This document shows positions 8,438 to 17,110 of a DNA stretch of 64,000 bases, piece by piece (positions within the stretch are counted from its first letter, which is position 1; every line of letters begins with the position of its first letter). The notes under the pieces are model-generated. The model was not told the origin of the DNA. It did no database searches and was given only the letters and a program-made list of their open reading frames with translations. This DNA comes from Paracoccus rhizosphaerae. GTDB taxonomy: Bacteria > Pseudomonadota > Alphaproteobacteria > Rhodobacterales > Rhodobacteraceae. The translations under genes were made by a program, and so were the position numbers. The stretch covers positions 1-64,000 of the forward strand of contig NZ_JAOTBE010000008.1 of assembly GCF_026162645.1 (NCBI RefSeq), written 5' to 3'.

Positions 8438-8893
8438 ATGGTTTCGAAGCGTTCCTCTTTCCTGCGCTTGCCGCTCGGCTGGCCGGTCGCCTTTGCCTTT
8501 GCAAGTGCGGCGCTTGTCGCAGCTTGGGCGTATAGTAGAACTCCCAACCTGCAGCGTGGCGAGACGCTCTATATGCAGCACTGTGCCGCCTGCCATGGAA
8601 CCCGGCTTGAAGGGCAACCGGAATGGCAGAAGGCTGGCGAGGATGGGATCCTGCCTGCCCCGCCCCATGATGAGACTGGCCACACCTGGCATCATGACGA
8701 TGCCATGCTGACCGATTATATCCATCGCGGCGGGCAGGCGGTTCTGGACGACATGGGCGTTGCCATGACTTCGGGCATGCCGGCGTTCGGCGAGGTTCTT
8801 TCGGCTGGAGAGATTGCCGCGATCCTCGCCTTCATCAAATCCCGATGGCCTGCGCGTCTTCAGGCAATTCAGGCTCGGCGGAACAACGGCTAA
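8438..8893 (+). CDS. Membrane-anchored c-type cytochrome
   Basis: A 151-residue protein with one N-terminal membrane helix (about residues 13-31), then a class I cytochrome c domain with haem motif CAACH and a late Met ligand candidate in TSGMPAFGE. The periplasmic part includes an HTWHHDD segment. It is divergent from copZ and shares its promoter region with it. Similar small cytochromes are often found in copper loci, perhaps feeding or receiving electrons from periplasmic copper oxidases; that link is inference. The ATG at 8438 has a poor ribosome site; an in-frame upstream ATG at 8312 would overlap the copZ start. Confidence 0.8.
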   Translation: MVSKRSSFLRLPLGWPVAFAFASAALVAAWAYSRTPNLQRGETLYMQHCAACHGTRLEGQPEWQKAGEDGILPAPPHDETGHTWHHDDAMLTDYIHRGGQAVLDDMGVAMTSGMPAFGEVLSAGEIAAILAFIKSRWPARLQAIQARRNNG

Positions 8894-9297
8894 CTACCAT
8901 CCTGGCCCAGGTAGTCCACGGTGAGCGCATCCAGGATCGTGCAATCAGGCTGCCCGTCGCCAGCACAACTGTCGACGAGGTTCTGCAGGGCATCACGCAA
9001 CTGCAACAGCTCAGTCAGCCGCGTATCCACGTGTGCGAGATGTCGGGAGGCGATCTTGCGGACGTTCGCGCTGCTGCGGTCTGCATCCTTGTTCAAGGCC
9101 AGGAGATCGCGGCAATCCTGCAGGGAGAAGTCCAGCCGCCGCGCACGTCCCAGAAAGATCAGTCGCCTGATGTCGTCGGGCCTGAACTGGCGATAACCGT
9201 TCGCCCCCCGCCGCGGGGAGACCAGGCCGATATCCTCATAGTACCGGATCGTCTTGGCGGCGAGGCCCGATACCCGGGCAGCTTCGGTAATGTTCAT
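8890..9297 (-). CDS. cueR: MerR-family copper-responsive regulator (CueR-like)
   Basis: A 135-residue MerR regulator. The N-terminal winged helix carries MNITEAARVSGLAAKTIRYY and the family's GYRQF. The dimerisation helix ends in the metal loop C-AGDGQPD-C (Cys-x7-Cys), the Cu(I)/Ag(I)/Au(I) signature of CueR and HmrR. It should activate the dyad promoter in front of copZ-copA. Start chosen at the ATG 9297, which matches the family; upstream extension adds nine residues. Its stop overlaps the stop region of the convergent cytochrome gene by 4 bases. Confidence 0.92.
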   Translation of the reverse strand: MNITEAARVSGLAAKTIRYYEDIGLVSPRRGANGYRQFRPDDIRRLIFLGRARRLDFSLQDCRDLLALNKDADRSSANVRKIASRHLAHVDTRLTELLQLRDALQNLVDSCAGDGQPDCTILDALTVDYLGQDGS

Positions 9298-9336
9298 TGC
9301 TGTTCCGTCCATTATGGACGCCAATCGTGCGGATCG

Positions 9337-9816
9337 TCATGCGGCATCGTAATGGGTGAAGACCGATGTGTTTCCGTTTTTCTGGATCAGGAAGACGTCA
9401 TAGGCCTCCCGTGCGTCCTCGGGTCCCATGCCTGGTGAACCGTACGGCATGCCCGGCACTGCCAGACCGATGGCATCGGGACGTTCTTTCAGCAAGCGGC
9501 GAATGTCGGCTACGGGAACATGGCCTTCTAGCGTGTAGCCGCCAATGCGCGCCGTATGGCAGGAGGCCATTGCCTCAGGGATCCCGTTGTCGATCTTGTA
9601 GCGCATCAGCGCAGTGCCGGCGCGGTGTTCCGTGGTCACTTCAAATCCCGCCGACTGGACGATCTCGATCCAGGCGCCGCAACAGCCGCAATTGGGGTCT
9701 TTGACGACCACCATCCGAGTGTCGAGGCGATCTGCAATGACGGGTAACGCAGACAGGCCGAGCAGTCCGACACTGACTGACAAGACCGTGCGGCGCGAAA
9801 AAGTTCTCTGGGTCAT
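9337..9816 (-). CDS. DUF411 periplasmic metal-binding protein
   Basis: A 159-residue protein with a twin-arginine-like signal peptide (SRRTVLSVSVGLLGLSALP) and the DUF411 domain. It has the KDPNCGCCGAWIEI cysteine cluster near residue 40, a further ASCHTARI segment and VPGMPYGSPGM. Members are common in copper and silver resistance loci; binding of a soft metal is inferred from the cysteines. It is on the same strand as cueR, 39 bases upstream of it. Confidence 0.88.
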   Translation of the reverse strand: MTQRTFSRRTVLSVSVGLLGLSALPVIADRLDTRMVVVKDPNCGCCGAWIEIVQSAGFEVTTEHRAGTALMRYKIDNGIPEAMASCHTARIGGYTLEGHVPVADIRRLLKERPDAIGLAVPGMPYGSPGMGPEDAREAYDVFLIQKNGNTSVFTHYDAA

Positions 9817-9993
9817 GGGCTTGTCCTTTCTTTGAAGAATTTGCGGCAGGCAGCCTGCTCGCCTGACCGATCAAGCCGTCATCTTCGATAGCAGCATGCC
9901 GCTAACCAGGCTGGCCAGTTCCGCTTCGTGCTGCTCCGGCCTGATCTGTCAGGTAAGAGGCCGCGCAGCTCACGCCGCACGGCCGCGGCAAGG

Positions 9994-10488
9994 TTACTTG
10001 GCGTGTTCGGCCAACCAGGCCGTCATCTGTCCGATCTCCTCAGCCTGAGCGGCAATGATCCCTTCGGCGAGCGCGCGCGTTTCCTCATCCTTGCCGTATT
10101 TCAACAGGACTTCCGACATGTCGATGGCTCCCTGATGATGGGCGATCATCGCACAGGCAAAGGCCACATCGGCGTCTTCCTGCATCATACCCTGATGCAT
10201 GGCCGGCATGGAAACCATCATCCTGCGCATGTTTTCACGGACATGCTCCGGCATGGCCTCCATATCCATCTGGCCCATGCCCATCATGCCGGTCATGTCC
10301 GAGTCCATGCCGGGTTGCTTGCCGTCCTCTGTAGAGGACCCGTGCATCTTGCCAGCCGCCATCTCAGTCGAGCCGGAGGAGGTGGCGCATTGTTCCGGAA
10401 GCTGGAACGCCGCATCCTGCGCCAACACAGGCAAGGACAGACCCAGGGCCGCAACAGCTGCCATGATCATCGTTTGCGCAAAGGTCAT
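9994..10488 (-). CDS. DUF305 periplasmic protein, Met/His-rich
   Basis: A 164-residue secreted protein with a signal peptide ending near LPVLAQ. A Met-rich middle (MTGMMGMGQMDMEAMPEH) is followed by the DUF305 four-helix core with FACAMIAHHQGAIDMSE near the centre. DUF305 proteins (CopM-like) bind Cu in the periplasm. Start at the ATG 10488 with GGGAGAA upstream; the longer frame to 10539 would overlap the CusF-like gene. It is probably part of the minus-strand copper operon. Confidence 0.88.
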   Translation of the reverse strand: MTFAQTMIMAAVAALGLSLPVLAQDAAFQLPEQCATSSGSTEMAAGKMHGSSTEDGKQPGMDSDMTGMMGMGQMDMEAMPEHVRENMRRMMVSMPAMHQGMMQEDADVAFACAMIAHHQGAIDMSEVLLKYGKDEETRALAEGIIAAQAEEIGQMTAWLAEHAK

Positions 10489-10535
10489 CTTGTTTCTCCC
10501 AAATTGAAGGTCAGAGCTGAAAAGGGTCGTGCTTC

Positions 10536-10817
10536 TCATTCCAGGATTTCGGTGACGGTCAGCTTGCCGTTCACACGGTCCGCAGCAAACTGGATCGTGT
10601 CACCCTCGCTCAGGGTTTCGAGCATTTCCGGTTCCGCCACCTGGAAAACCATCTTCATGGCTGGCATATCGAGGTTCTTGAGCTCCTCGTGATCGATGGT
10701 CACCTTGTTCCATTTGGTGTCGATCTTGGTGACGGTCCCGTTCGTGATGTGGGTATCTGCGAAGGCGGTTCCGGAAGAAACGATCAGGGCGGCTGCGGTC
10801 AGTTGGATCAGTTTCAT
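10536..10817 (-). CDS. cusF: CusF-like periplasmic copper-binding protein
   Basis: A 93-residue protein with a signal peptide ending in GTAFA and a small OB-fold domain. The CusF Cu(I) site is recognisable as HEELKNLDMPAMKMVFQV, with His, Met and Met ligands; Trp occurs earlier (KWNKVTI). CusF passes Cu(I) or Ag(I) to an RND pump. No CusCBA pump is in this window, although a TolC-like outer-membrane protein lies upstream, so it may serve the oxidase or act as a metal buffer here. Confidence 0.88.
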   Translation of the reverse strand: MKLIQLTAAALIVSSGTAFADTHITNGTVTKIDTKWNKVTIDHEELKNLDMPAMKMVFQVAEPEMLETLSEGDTIQFAADRVNGKLTVTEILE

Positions 10818-10833
10818 GATCTCGTCCTCGTGT

Positions 10834-11304
10834 TCAGGATTTGGTGACGTTCAGGGGGCCGTGCATGCCGGACTCGTAGTGGCCCAGCATCAGGCAGGCG
10901 AATTCGAATTCGCCTGCATTCGTGAAGGTCCAGAGGATCTCCCCGGTCTCGCCCGGTTGCAGGCGGACCGCATTCGGATCGTCGTGTTCCATTTCGGGAA
11001 AGCGGGCCATCAGTTCCTTGTGCTCGGCATTGGCCTCGACCGTATCCATGACGAACTCATGCTCCAACTCACCCTTGTTGGTGATGACCAGGCGGACGGT
11101 CTCGCCGGCCGCGAAGGACAGCTCCTTGGGCTCGAAAACCATGGCGCCATCCTCGGTTTCCCGCATCGACACCTCGACGGTCTTCATCTCTCCACCAGTT
11201 GCCGGAGCGCCCGCAGCATAATTATGGCCGCCTTTATGGGTTCCTCCGGCCAGGGGAAGGGTTGGCAACAGGGCAACCGCGGTTGCCAGCATCAACGATT
11301 TCAT
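10834..11304 (-). CDS. Cupredoxin (blue copper protein, CopI-like)
   Basis: A 156-residue secreted cupredoxin. After a signal peptide (to about residue 20), a His-rich stretch precedes the beta-barrel. The type-1 copper ligands are likely His in ELEHEF, Cys in FACLMLGH, the His two residues after LG and the Met in ESGMHG. Start chosen at 11304, with AAGGAAA upstream. It lies between cusF and the multicopper oxidase and may carry electrons or copper in the same periplasmic system. Confidence 0.85.
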   Translation of the reverse strand: MKSLMLATAVALLPTLPLAGGTHKGGHNYAAGAPATGGEMKTVEVSMRETEDGAMVFEPKELSFAAGETVRLVITNKGELEHEFVMDTVEANAEHKELMARFPEMEHDDPNAVRLQPGETGEILWTFTNAGEFEFACLMLGHYESGMHGPLNVTKS

Positions 11305-11339
11305 CAGGTTTTCCTTTATGGTTGCTCGATAATTCAGGG

Positions 11340-12707
11340 TCAGCCCAACCGCTTTCCGCCGCGCGGGGTCAGAATGGTCTGGGGGCTGTCGTTGCTGGCA
11401 TGTTCGGGCAACTCGCCCGTCCATTCCCAGGCCTGGGTACCGGGAGGATTTTCATACCAGCCCGGATCCGAGTAATCGTCGGGCGCGATCCCCTCGCGCA
11501 CCTTCACGACCGAAAACATGCCCCCCATCTCCAAGGGGCCGAACGGACCCCAGCCGGTCATCATCGGGATGGTGTTCTCGGGGATCTCCATCGACATCTC
11601 GCCCATGTCCGCCATGCCGGCGGTGCCCATCGGCATGTAACCTGGCTGGTGTCTGCGGATCATCTCGGTCACGCGTGCCTTGTTGGCGCCAATGAAGGTC
11701 GGCAGCTCATGGCCCATCGCGTTCATGGTGTGATGCGACTTGTGGCAGTGGAAGGCCCAGTCTCCCACATGGTCGGCGTTGAACTCGTAGGCCCGCATCG
11801 ATCCCACCGGGATGTCGATGGTGACTTCGGGCCAGCGGGCCTCGGGCCGGACCCAGCCTCCGTCCGTACAGGTCACCTCAAAATCGTAGCCGTGCATGTG
11901 GATGGGGTGGTTGGTCATGGTCAGGTTGCCCACCCGCACCCGGACCCGGTCGCCCTTGCTGACAACCAGCGGGTCGATGTCCGGAAAAATCCGGCTGTTG
12001 AAGGTCCAGAGATTGAAGTCCGTCATCTCGGCGACGCGCGGGATATAGGTGCCCGGATCGATGTCATAAGCCGCCAGCAGGATGCCGAAGTCGCGATCCA
12101 CCGGCATGAAGGACGGATCGCGCGGATGCACGATGAAGAGGCCCATCATGCCCATGGCCATCTGCACCATCTCGTCGGCATGGGGGTGGTACATGAACGT
12201 CCCGGACTTTACCAAGTCGAACTCGTAGACATAGGTCTTGCCGGCAGGGATCGCGGGATGGCTCAGACCCCCTACTCCGTCCATGCCTGACGGAAGGATC
12301 AACCCGTGCCAGTGCACCGAAGTGTGCTCGGGCAAGCGGTTGGTGACATAGATGCGGACCCGTTCACCCTCGACCGCCTCGATGGTCGGACCGGTCGATT
12401 GCCCATTGTAGCCCCACAAACGGGCGACCATCCCGTCAGCCATGATCCGTTCCACCGGTTCGGCGACCAGGTGGAACTCCTTGACGTTGCCATTCAACCG
12501 GTAGGGCAGCGACCAGCCATTCAGGGTGACGATCGGGTTGTAGTCGATGCCCGTTGTGGGACGGGGCGGCACCTGCGTATAAGGGCTGTCGGTGCTGGCA
12601 GCTTCCGGCAGATCGCGAAAGCGCGTCTCAGCTTGCGCTGCCTTCACGGCGAGTGCCGCGGCCCCAGCACCAATTCCGGCGCCCAGCATCGTCCTGCGGT
12701 TCATCAT
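11340..12707 (-). CDS. Periplasmic multicopper oxidase (copper-tolerance type)
   Basis: About 455 residues with an N-terminal Tat-like signal (NRRTMLGAGIGAGAAALAV). Copper motifs appear in order: HWHGL, HPHADE, HPIHMHG and FHCHKSHHTMNAMG, which give the type 1, 2 and 3 centres. A Met-rich tail segment (MPMGTAGMADMGEMSMEIP) would bind Cu(I). It probably oxidises toxic Cu(I) to Cu(II). The start overlaps the end of the TolC-like gene (ATGATGA), so translation is coupled; ATG 12707 or 12704 are equally possible. Confidence 0.92.
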   Translation of the reverse strand: MMNRRTMLGAGIGAGAAALAVKAAQAETRFRDLPEAASTDSPYTQVPPRPTTGIDYNPIVTLNGWSLPYRLNGNVKEFHLVAEPVERIMADGMVARLWGYNGQSTGPTIEAVEGERVRIYVTNRLPEHTSVHWHGLILPSGMDGVGGLSHPAIPAGKTYVYEFDLVKSGTFMYHPHADEMVQMAMGMMGLFIVHPRDPSFMPVDRDFGILLAAYDIDPGTYIPRVAEMTDFNLWTFNSRIFPDIDPLVVSKGDRVRVRVGNLTMTNHPIHMHGYDFEVTCTDGGWVRPEARWPEVTIDIPVGSMRAYEFNADHVGDWAFHCHKSHHTMNAMGHELPTFIGANKARVTEMIRRHQPGYMPMGTAGMADMGEMSMEIPENTIPMMTGWGPFGPLEMGGMFSVVKVREGIAPDDYSDPGWYENPPGTQAWEWTGELPEHASNDSPQTILTPRGGKRLG

Positions 12708-14122
12708 CCCTCGTCTCCTTCCTCGCCGGCCGTTTCTCCCGTGGCCCCGCCCCATATCGCTGCGGTAGCGTCAGCCTCGGCCAGCCAGTAATTGCGCTTG
12801 GCCTCGGCCGCGCTCAGCCGCGACTCCAATTCCTCACGGGCATCGTTCAGCAGCTCGAAGGTTGAGGTGAGCATGCCGTTGTAGCTGAGCAGCGCCTGTT
12901 CGTTGATCTCGCGTCGCAAGGGCAGCACCTGATCGCGCCAATGGCGGGCGATCTGATAGCTGCCGGTCACGGCGGTATGAGCTGCGCGGGCCTCGGAACG
13001 GGCATCAACAGCCGCTTGGGCCAGACTGTTGGCAGATCGCATGTATTCCAGGCTGCCGCGGCGCGAGAGCAGGCCACCGGTGTCATACACCGGGATCTGG
13101 AACTCGATATCCAGGACGGGGGAACGCTCGGTTTCTCCCTCTTCGCGCTCGATTTCCACGCCATTGGCAAAGGCGGCATCGGCGACCATTCGGGTCTGCC
13201 CCTCCAACCGATAGCGGCTGGCAATGGCCTGCAGCTCCAGGCGCCCTGCGGCCAGATCGACCCGATTGGCCAAGGCTTGGCGCTCAATATCCGCGCGGCC
13301 CGGTGCGCCCCCGGGCAAGGCCGGCAGGCGATCGGGAACATAGAACTCCGTCCCGCTGCCCCACAGACCCATCAGTCGGACCAGTTTTTCCTTGGCAAGC
13401 TGCGCCTCCAGCTTGGCTGCCGCCTGCTCGGCCGCCAATTCAGCAGTGAAGGCATGTTCCCGTGCCTGGTCTGCGCGGCTCATCGCACCCGTGGCCCCAA
13501 GTTCGGACGCCAGCTCAGACGCCGCATTGGCAGTGTTTTGTGACTGGCCGATCAGGGCGGCGGCCTCAAACGCCCCGACAGCTTCGATCCAACTGCGGCG
13601 CGTTTCGTGGGCCAGGGCCAGCGTTTCGCCCGCTGCTGCCAGTTGCGCCTGCCGGAACGCCAGTTCCGCTGTCCGGGTCCGGGGCTTTTGCGTCGCAATG
13701 TCCAGGATCGACGAAACGAGAGTAGCTTCGATCGAGCGTGTTACATCGCCGCCCACCAGGCCAGATACGGACAAGCCCAGGGCCGGAACGGGGCCGCGTG
13801 CGGTTTCCCACAGGTCAGTCGCCGATAGGCCCAGTTCGGCATATCGCGCCTGAAGACCGGGGTTGTTCAACAATGCAATCTGCACCGCCTGGTCGGCACT
13901 CAGGGTTTTGCGGTGCGCCATGGCGCGAACGCGCGCGGCATTCGCCTCACGTTCCGCCGGGCTTTGTAGCCAGACTGCTCCTGCGCCCGTGGCACGCCGC
14001 GAAATATCGGAAACAGGCGCAAATCCGGCCCGCTGATCGCTGGCCTTCTTCATGGTCGCGACATCGGCACATGCAGACAGCGTCAGGATGGCGCCGAATG
14101 ATAGCATCAAGAGCTTTCTCAT
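12704..14122 (-). CDS. TolC-family outer-membrane efflux lipoprotein
   Basis: A 472-residue TolC-type protein with a lipoprotein signal (LTLSAC). The characteristic long coiled-coil helices run through about residues 80-260 and 330-460, for example FRQAQLAAAGETLALAHETRRSW. It would form the outer-membrane tunnel of an export system, but no membrane-fusion or inner-membrane pump gene is next to it. Copper oxidase loci in alphaproteobacteria often carry such an orphan TolC. Its start overlaps the preceding small lipoprotein gene by 4 bases. Confidence 0.88.
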   Translation of the reverse strand: MRKLLMLSFGAILTLSACADVATMKKASDQRAGFAPVSDISRRATGAGAVWLQSPAEREANAARVRAMAHRKTLSADQAVQIALLNNPGLQARYAELGLSATDLWETARGPVPALGLSVSGLVGGDVTRSIEATLVSSILDIATQKPRTRTAELAFRQAQLAAAGETLALAHETRRSWIEAVGAFEAAALIGQSQNTANAASELASELGATGAMSRADQAREHAFTAELAAEQAAAKLEAQLAKEKLVRLMGLWGSGTEFYVPDRLPALPGGAPGRADIERQALANRVDLAAGRLELQAIASRYRLEGQTRMVADAAFANGVEIEREEGETERSPVLDIEFQIPVYDTGGLLSRRGSLEYMRSANSLAQAAVDARSEARAAHTAVTGSYQIARHWRDQVLPLRREINEQALLSYNGMLTSTFELLNDAREELESRLSAAEAKRNYWLAEADATAAIWGGATGETAGEEGDEG

Positions 14123-14331
14123 TCGCTGCCTCCAATCTGCTCGGAGTTCAGGGTAGTCCAGTCTGCGGGCTCCATGACCCGTCGAGCCGTATAATTGACT
14201 GCTGGTCCTGCCGGAGCGACGGAGACGGGACCTGCCGGATCTGCGGCAGGGGGCAGAGACATGTCCATGGGCGGCAGCGGCGCACAGGCGGCTGCCAACA
14301 GCGGGAGTGCCGCCGTGACGAGTGGTTTCAT
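14119..14331 (-). CDS. Small proline-rich lipoprotein
   Basis: A 70-residue product with a lipobox (LLAAAC, Cys 16), then a Pro/Ala-rich linker and NYTARRVMEPADW. No family recognised. Its stop overlaps the start of the TolC-like gene, so it belongs to the same transcript. Its place directly in front of the efflux protein suggests an accessory periplasmic role; this is inference. Confidence 0.65.
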   Translation of the reverse strand: MKPLVTAALPLLAAACAPLPPMDMSLPPAADPAGPVSVAPAGPAVNYTARRVMEPADWTTLNSEQIGGSE

Positions 14332-14405
14332 GAGGGTTGAGTTCCGCTTGAGATCAGAATGATGGGGGTTGCGACCCGTTCAGGTCGCACCAGGCATCGT
14401 TCGGA

Positions 14406-14810
14406 TCAGCCGCGCGGAGGGCGGCGAAGTCCTTCCGGGACTGTGAGTTCCACCAGAGATCCCGAGGGGATCACAGCCAAGGTTTGCCCCACGTCAGCAG
14501 CCGGCATGACAGCGTTGAAAGCGGGCATTGCGGTTGAAGGACAGGCATGGGCCTTGCAGTGGGACGCATCCGCATCGCCTGAAGCCGTGTCCTGCCCGTC
14601 GTGCTGATGGCTGGCGACAGGTGAACCTGTCCCGCCATGGTCGTGGCTGTGTTTCGTATGGGATGCCAGCGTCGGTGTTTCCGACACTGATGTGGCCAGG
14701 GTCAGTTCACACTCCAGAGCCATGGCGGCCTTGGCCGTCGAGATGCCCAGACCCGCCGTGACAATCGTCACGACAAGCACGGCAACAAGCTGGCGTATCA
14801 GGCTCGACAT
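14406..14810 (-). CDS. Secreted His-rich hypothetical protein
   Basis: A 134-residue protein with a signal peptide or membrane helix (residues 6-28). A His/Asp-rich stretch (SHTKHSHDHGG, SHQHDGQD, ASHCKAHACP) could bind metal. I recognise no named family. Start chosen at the ATG 14810 after GAAGAGG; the longer frame adds 48 unrelated residues. It is the first gene of the copper-oxidase run on the minus strand, with a 74-base gap to the small lipoprotein. Confidence 0.6.
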   Translation of the reverse strand: MSSLIRQLVAVLVVTIVTAGLGISTAKAAMALECELTLATSVSETPTLASHTKHSHDHGGTGSPVASHQHDGQDTASGDADASHCKAHACPSTAMPAFNAVMPAADVGQTLAVIPSGSLVELTVPEGLRRPPRG

Positions 14811-14969
14811 GCCTCTTCGATAAAACCATGAGCCTTTCGCGGCAACATGATTTTTCTCCGGCTGGCAGGAACGTGACTGATCGGCTTTCCCAATAACCCT
14901 TGCGATCGGCGCCTGTTCAGCAGAAATGGCTTGCCGCCGGAAACGCATGCGCAATCTTGATCAAGCCAC

Positions 14970-15392
14970 CTACTCCGTCTCACGCCAAACCTTTTCGCAA
15001 GTGGAATACAGAAAGGTGGCCGACCAGGTCAGGATCATGAAGCCGCCAAGCGATTGCATCATGCTGATGATCCGGATCGCGCCCCGGGTCTCGATCTGGG
15101 TATAGCCGAGCGTCGCGAAGTTGATGCCGGAGAAATAGATCAGGCCGTTCCACGATCCGTCGAAACTGCCGCCCAGGGTGCCGAACAGACCCAGGGCCAG
15201 CAAAAGGCGATAGATCGCGGCGAAGGCCAGGATTTCTACGGTGTGAAGCGCCACAAGACCGACAAAAACAACCACGATGGCTGTCTTTCCTGCCCCACCC
15301 GCATTCGGCTTGGCTGCACGGACGGCAAGCAGACCGTAATGATGGGCAACTCCCAGGACGCAGATCATCGCAAAGCCGACAAGAAGCGCCAT
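14970..15392 (-). CDS. Small ion-channel-like membrane protein
   Basis: A 140-residue protein with about four hydrophobic helices and a pore-loop-like motif FSGINFATLGYTQIE followed by a final helix. This is the layout of the Ion_trans_2 (two-TM potassium channel) family, but the filter reads TLGYT rather than TVGYG. Ion selectivity cannot be deduced. It sits among copper genes on the minus strand. An ATG at 15392 fits the family start. Confidence 0.65.
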   Translation of the reverse strand: MALLVGFAMICVLGVAHHYGLLAVRAAKPNAGGAGKTAIVVVFVGLVALHTVEILAFAAIYRLLLALGLFGTLGGSFDGSWNGLIYFSGINFATLGYTQIETRGAIRIISMMQSLGGFMILTWSATFLYSTCEKVWRETE

Positions 15393-15433
15393 TTCTTATG
15401 TCCAGGCGGTGCTGCGTGAAATGAGGACCATAC

Positions 15434-16195
15434 TTATCCTCCCCAGGCCATACGGACCGGCATCCAGATCGCCATGGCGATCATCATCAGGTTTTCCGTT
15501 AGCGATACGAAGCCCAGGGGAACGTTGCTCGCTCCGCCCACGCAGGCGCATTTGAGCTCACGCTTGTCGATATAGACCGCCTTGAAGACCGACACCGCGC
15601 CCACCGTGCCGATGAACAGGGCTACCGGAACGGCAATCCACATCAAGGCTCCGGCAATCATCAGGATGCCAGCAAGGGCTTCGGCAAAGGGATAGACATA
15701 GCCATAGCGGACCCACCGGCGGGCCAGCAAGTCATAGTTCAGGAACATGGTCGAGAAGCTTTCGACGTCCTGCAGCTTCTGGATTGCCAGAACGCACATG
15801 CTGATTGCGATGAACCATTCGAGGGCCTGGATCGTGAAGATGGTCCCGAACACGTACCAGCTGACCGCAAGCCCCATCAGCAACGCCACCGAGAAGATCG
15901 CGATGACCGGGCGATAGGTGGTCTCCCCCTTCTCTTTCACCTCTTGCCCGAAGTGCTTGCGCAGGGCGTCATAACCCCCGATCCGCTCACCGTCGATAAA
16001 GGTCTGCGGCGTCGTATCGACACCATGTTCGCGCTTGAACGCATCGGTTTCGGCGCGGGTGGTGAGGTGGTGATCCTCGACCGCGAAGCCCTGCCGCTCC
16101 AGCAGGTCCTTGGATTTCAGCCCGTAGGGGCAAAGATGACCGGGCATCACCATCCGGTAGAGGGTCGCAGTTTTCCTGTTTGTGTCCAGAGCCAT
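15434..16195 (-). CDS. Glutaredoxin-MauE/DoxX fusion membrane protein
   Basis: 253 residues. The N-terminal glutaredoxin domain has the active site CPYG near residue 22 and TPQTFIDGERIGGYD, the cis-Pro region. It is followed by a four-helix MauE/DoxX-like membrane domain ending with KCACVGG. The fusion would move electrons or thiol equivalents across the membrane, as MauE does for periplasmic disulfides. Start at 16195 with a GAGGAGG ribosome site. Its place in a copper island suggests thiol repair or copper-protein maturation. Confidence 0.82.
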   Translation of the reverse strand: MALDTNRKTATLYRMVMPGHLCPYGLKSKDLLERQGFAVEDHHLTTRAETDAFKREHGVDTTPQTFIDGERIGGYDALRKHFGQEVKEKGETTYRPVIAIFSVALLMGLAVSWYVFGTIFTIQALEWFIAISMCVLAIQKLQDVESFSTMFLNYDLLARRWVRYGYVYPFAEALAGILMIAGALMWIAVPVALFIGTVGAVSVFKAVYIDKRELKCACVGGASNVPLGFVSLTENLMMIAMAIWMPVRMAWGG

Positions 16196-16232
16196 GGAGG
16201 CCTCCTCTTGACAGAGCCTCGAACTGTCTGCG

Positions 16233-17096
16233 TCAGGGTGTTCCGCAGCTGTAGAAGCCGCGGTAGCCGACCTCGAGGCCCTCATCGAGCCGGAAGATGA
16301 GCTCGGCATTCTGGCGCCAATCCGCGTCATCGCCGAGCGGCCGCACCGAGAGGGTCGTACCCGGCGCAGAGAACTCCGCAGAGCCGTTTTGCGGCGCGTC
16401 GGTGGGGCCAAGGCTGACCAGTATCCCGTTCAGCTTCATGGCCGCTCCACTTCCGTCCTGCGCGGCCCACAGCACCGGATCCGTTTCCGGGCTGCGGTTG
16501 AAGGTGCAGCGTTCAGCGGCGGACAGGATCCGGTCGGCCTCGGCCTTGGGCATGGGGGCGAGATCAAGGGTCGAGATCAACGTATTGTTCAGCGCGTCTT
16601 CCACGCTGCCCGGGGCAGCCGGCGGGTCCTGATAGACGGTTTCCACGGTGTTGCCCTCCGACACGTCCGCAATCAGGTACCGCATCTCGGCGATCTCGCG
16701 CCGCTGTGCCTCAATGATCTCGTCGGCAAGCTTGCGAACGCGGGGGTCGCGGATCTGCGCGCGCTCCGAGGTCATGATGGCGATCGAATGGTGCGGGATC
16801 ATCGCCCGCATGTAGCTTGGGCCCGACACCGTGACCTGACTGCGCACGAGCCAGAGCGAGAGCACGAAGACGATCACCGACCCCGCGAAGATGGCGATGT
16901 TCAGGGCCTTGTTCTTGTACATCCCAAGCATGTAGGCCAGCATGATGACCGCCATGGTGGCGCCCATCAGGATGGCCATGTAGGTCCGCGTTTCCGAGAA
17001 GAAGACGTGCTCCCAGGCATAGGTGTTGAGATACATCAGGATGAACATCACCACTGTCGAGGTGAGGATCATCAGGCCGAAGCGGATATAGGACAT
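16233..17096 (-). CDS. DUF305 protein with four-helix membrane domain
   Basis: 287 residues. Three or four N-terminal membrane helices (to about residue 88) precede a DUF305 core with SYMRAMIPHHSIAIMTSER near residue 95 and RREIAEMRYLI. The C-terminal 130 residues form an extra periplasmic domain with single Cys residues at CTFNRSPE and FYSCGTP. It is likely a copper-binding membrane protein. It follows the cytochrome c gene by 14 bases, so they are co-transcribed. Confidence 0.82.
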   Translation of the reverse strand: MSYIRFGLMILTSTVVMFILMYLNTYAWEHVFFSETRTYMAILMGATMAVIMLAYMLGMYKNKALNIAIFAGSVIVFVLSLWLVRSQVTVSGPSYMRAMIPHHSIAIMTSERAQIRDPRVRKLADEIIEAQRREIAEMRYLIADVSEGNTVETVYQDPPAAPGSVEDALNNTLISTLDLAPMPKAEADRILSAAERCTFNRSPETDPVLWAAQDGSGAAMKLNGILVSLGPTDAPQNGSAEFSAPGTTLSVRPLGDDADWRQNAELIFRLDEGLEVGYRGFYSCGTP

Positions 17097-17110
17097 GAAT
17101 TGTTTTCTCC

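Noticed and set aside
11199-12290. Plus-strand frame of 363 codons opposite the multicopper oxidase
   Set aside because: Antisense to a gene with all copper motifs; His-rich sequence arises from the complementary codons.
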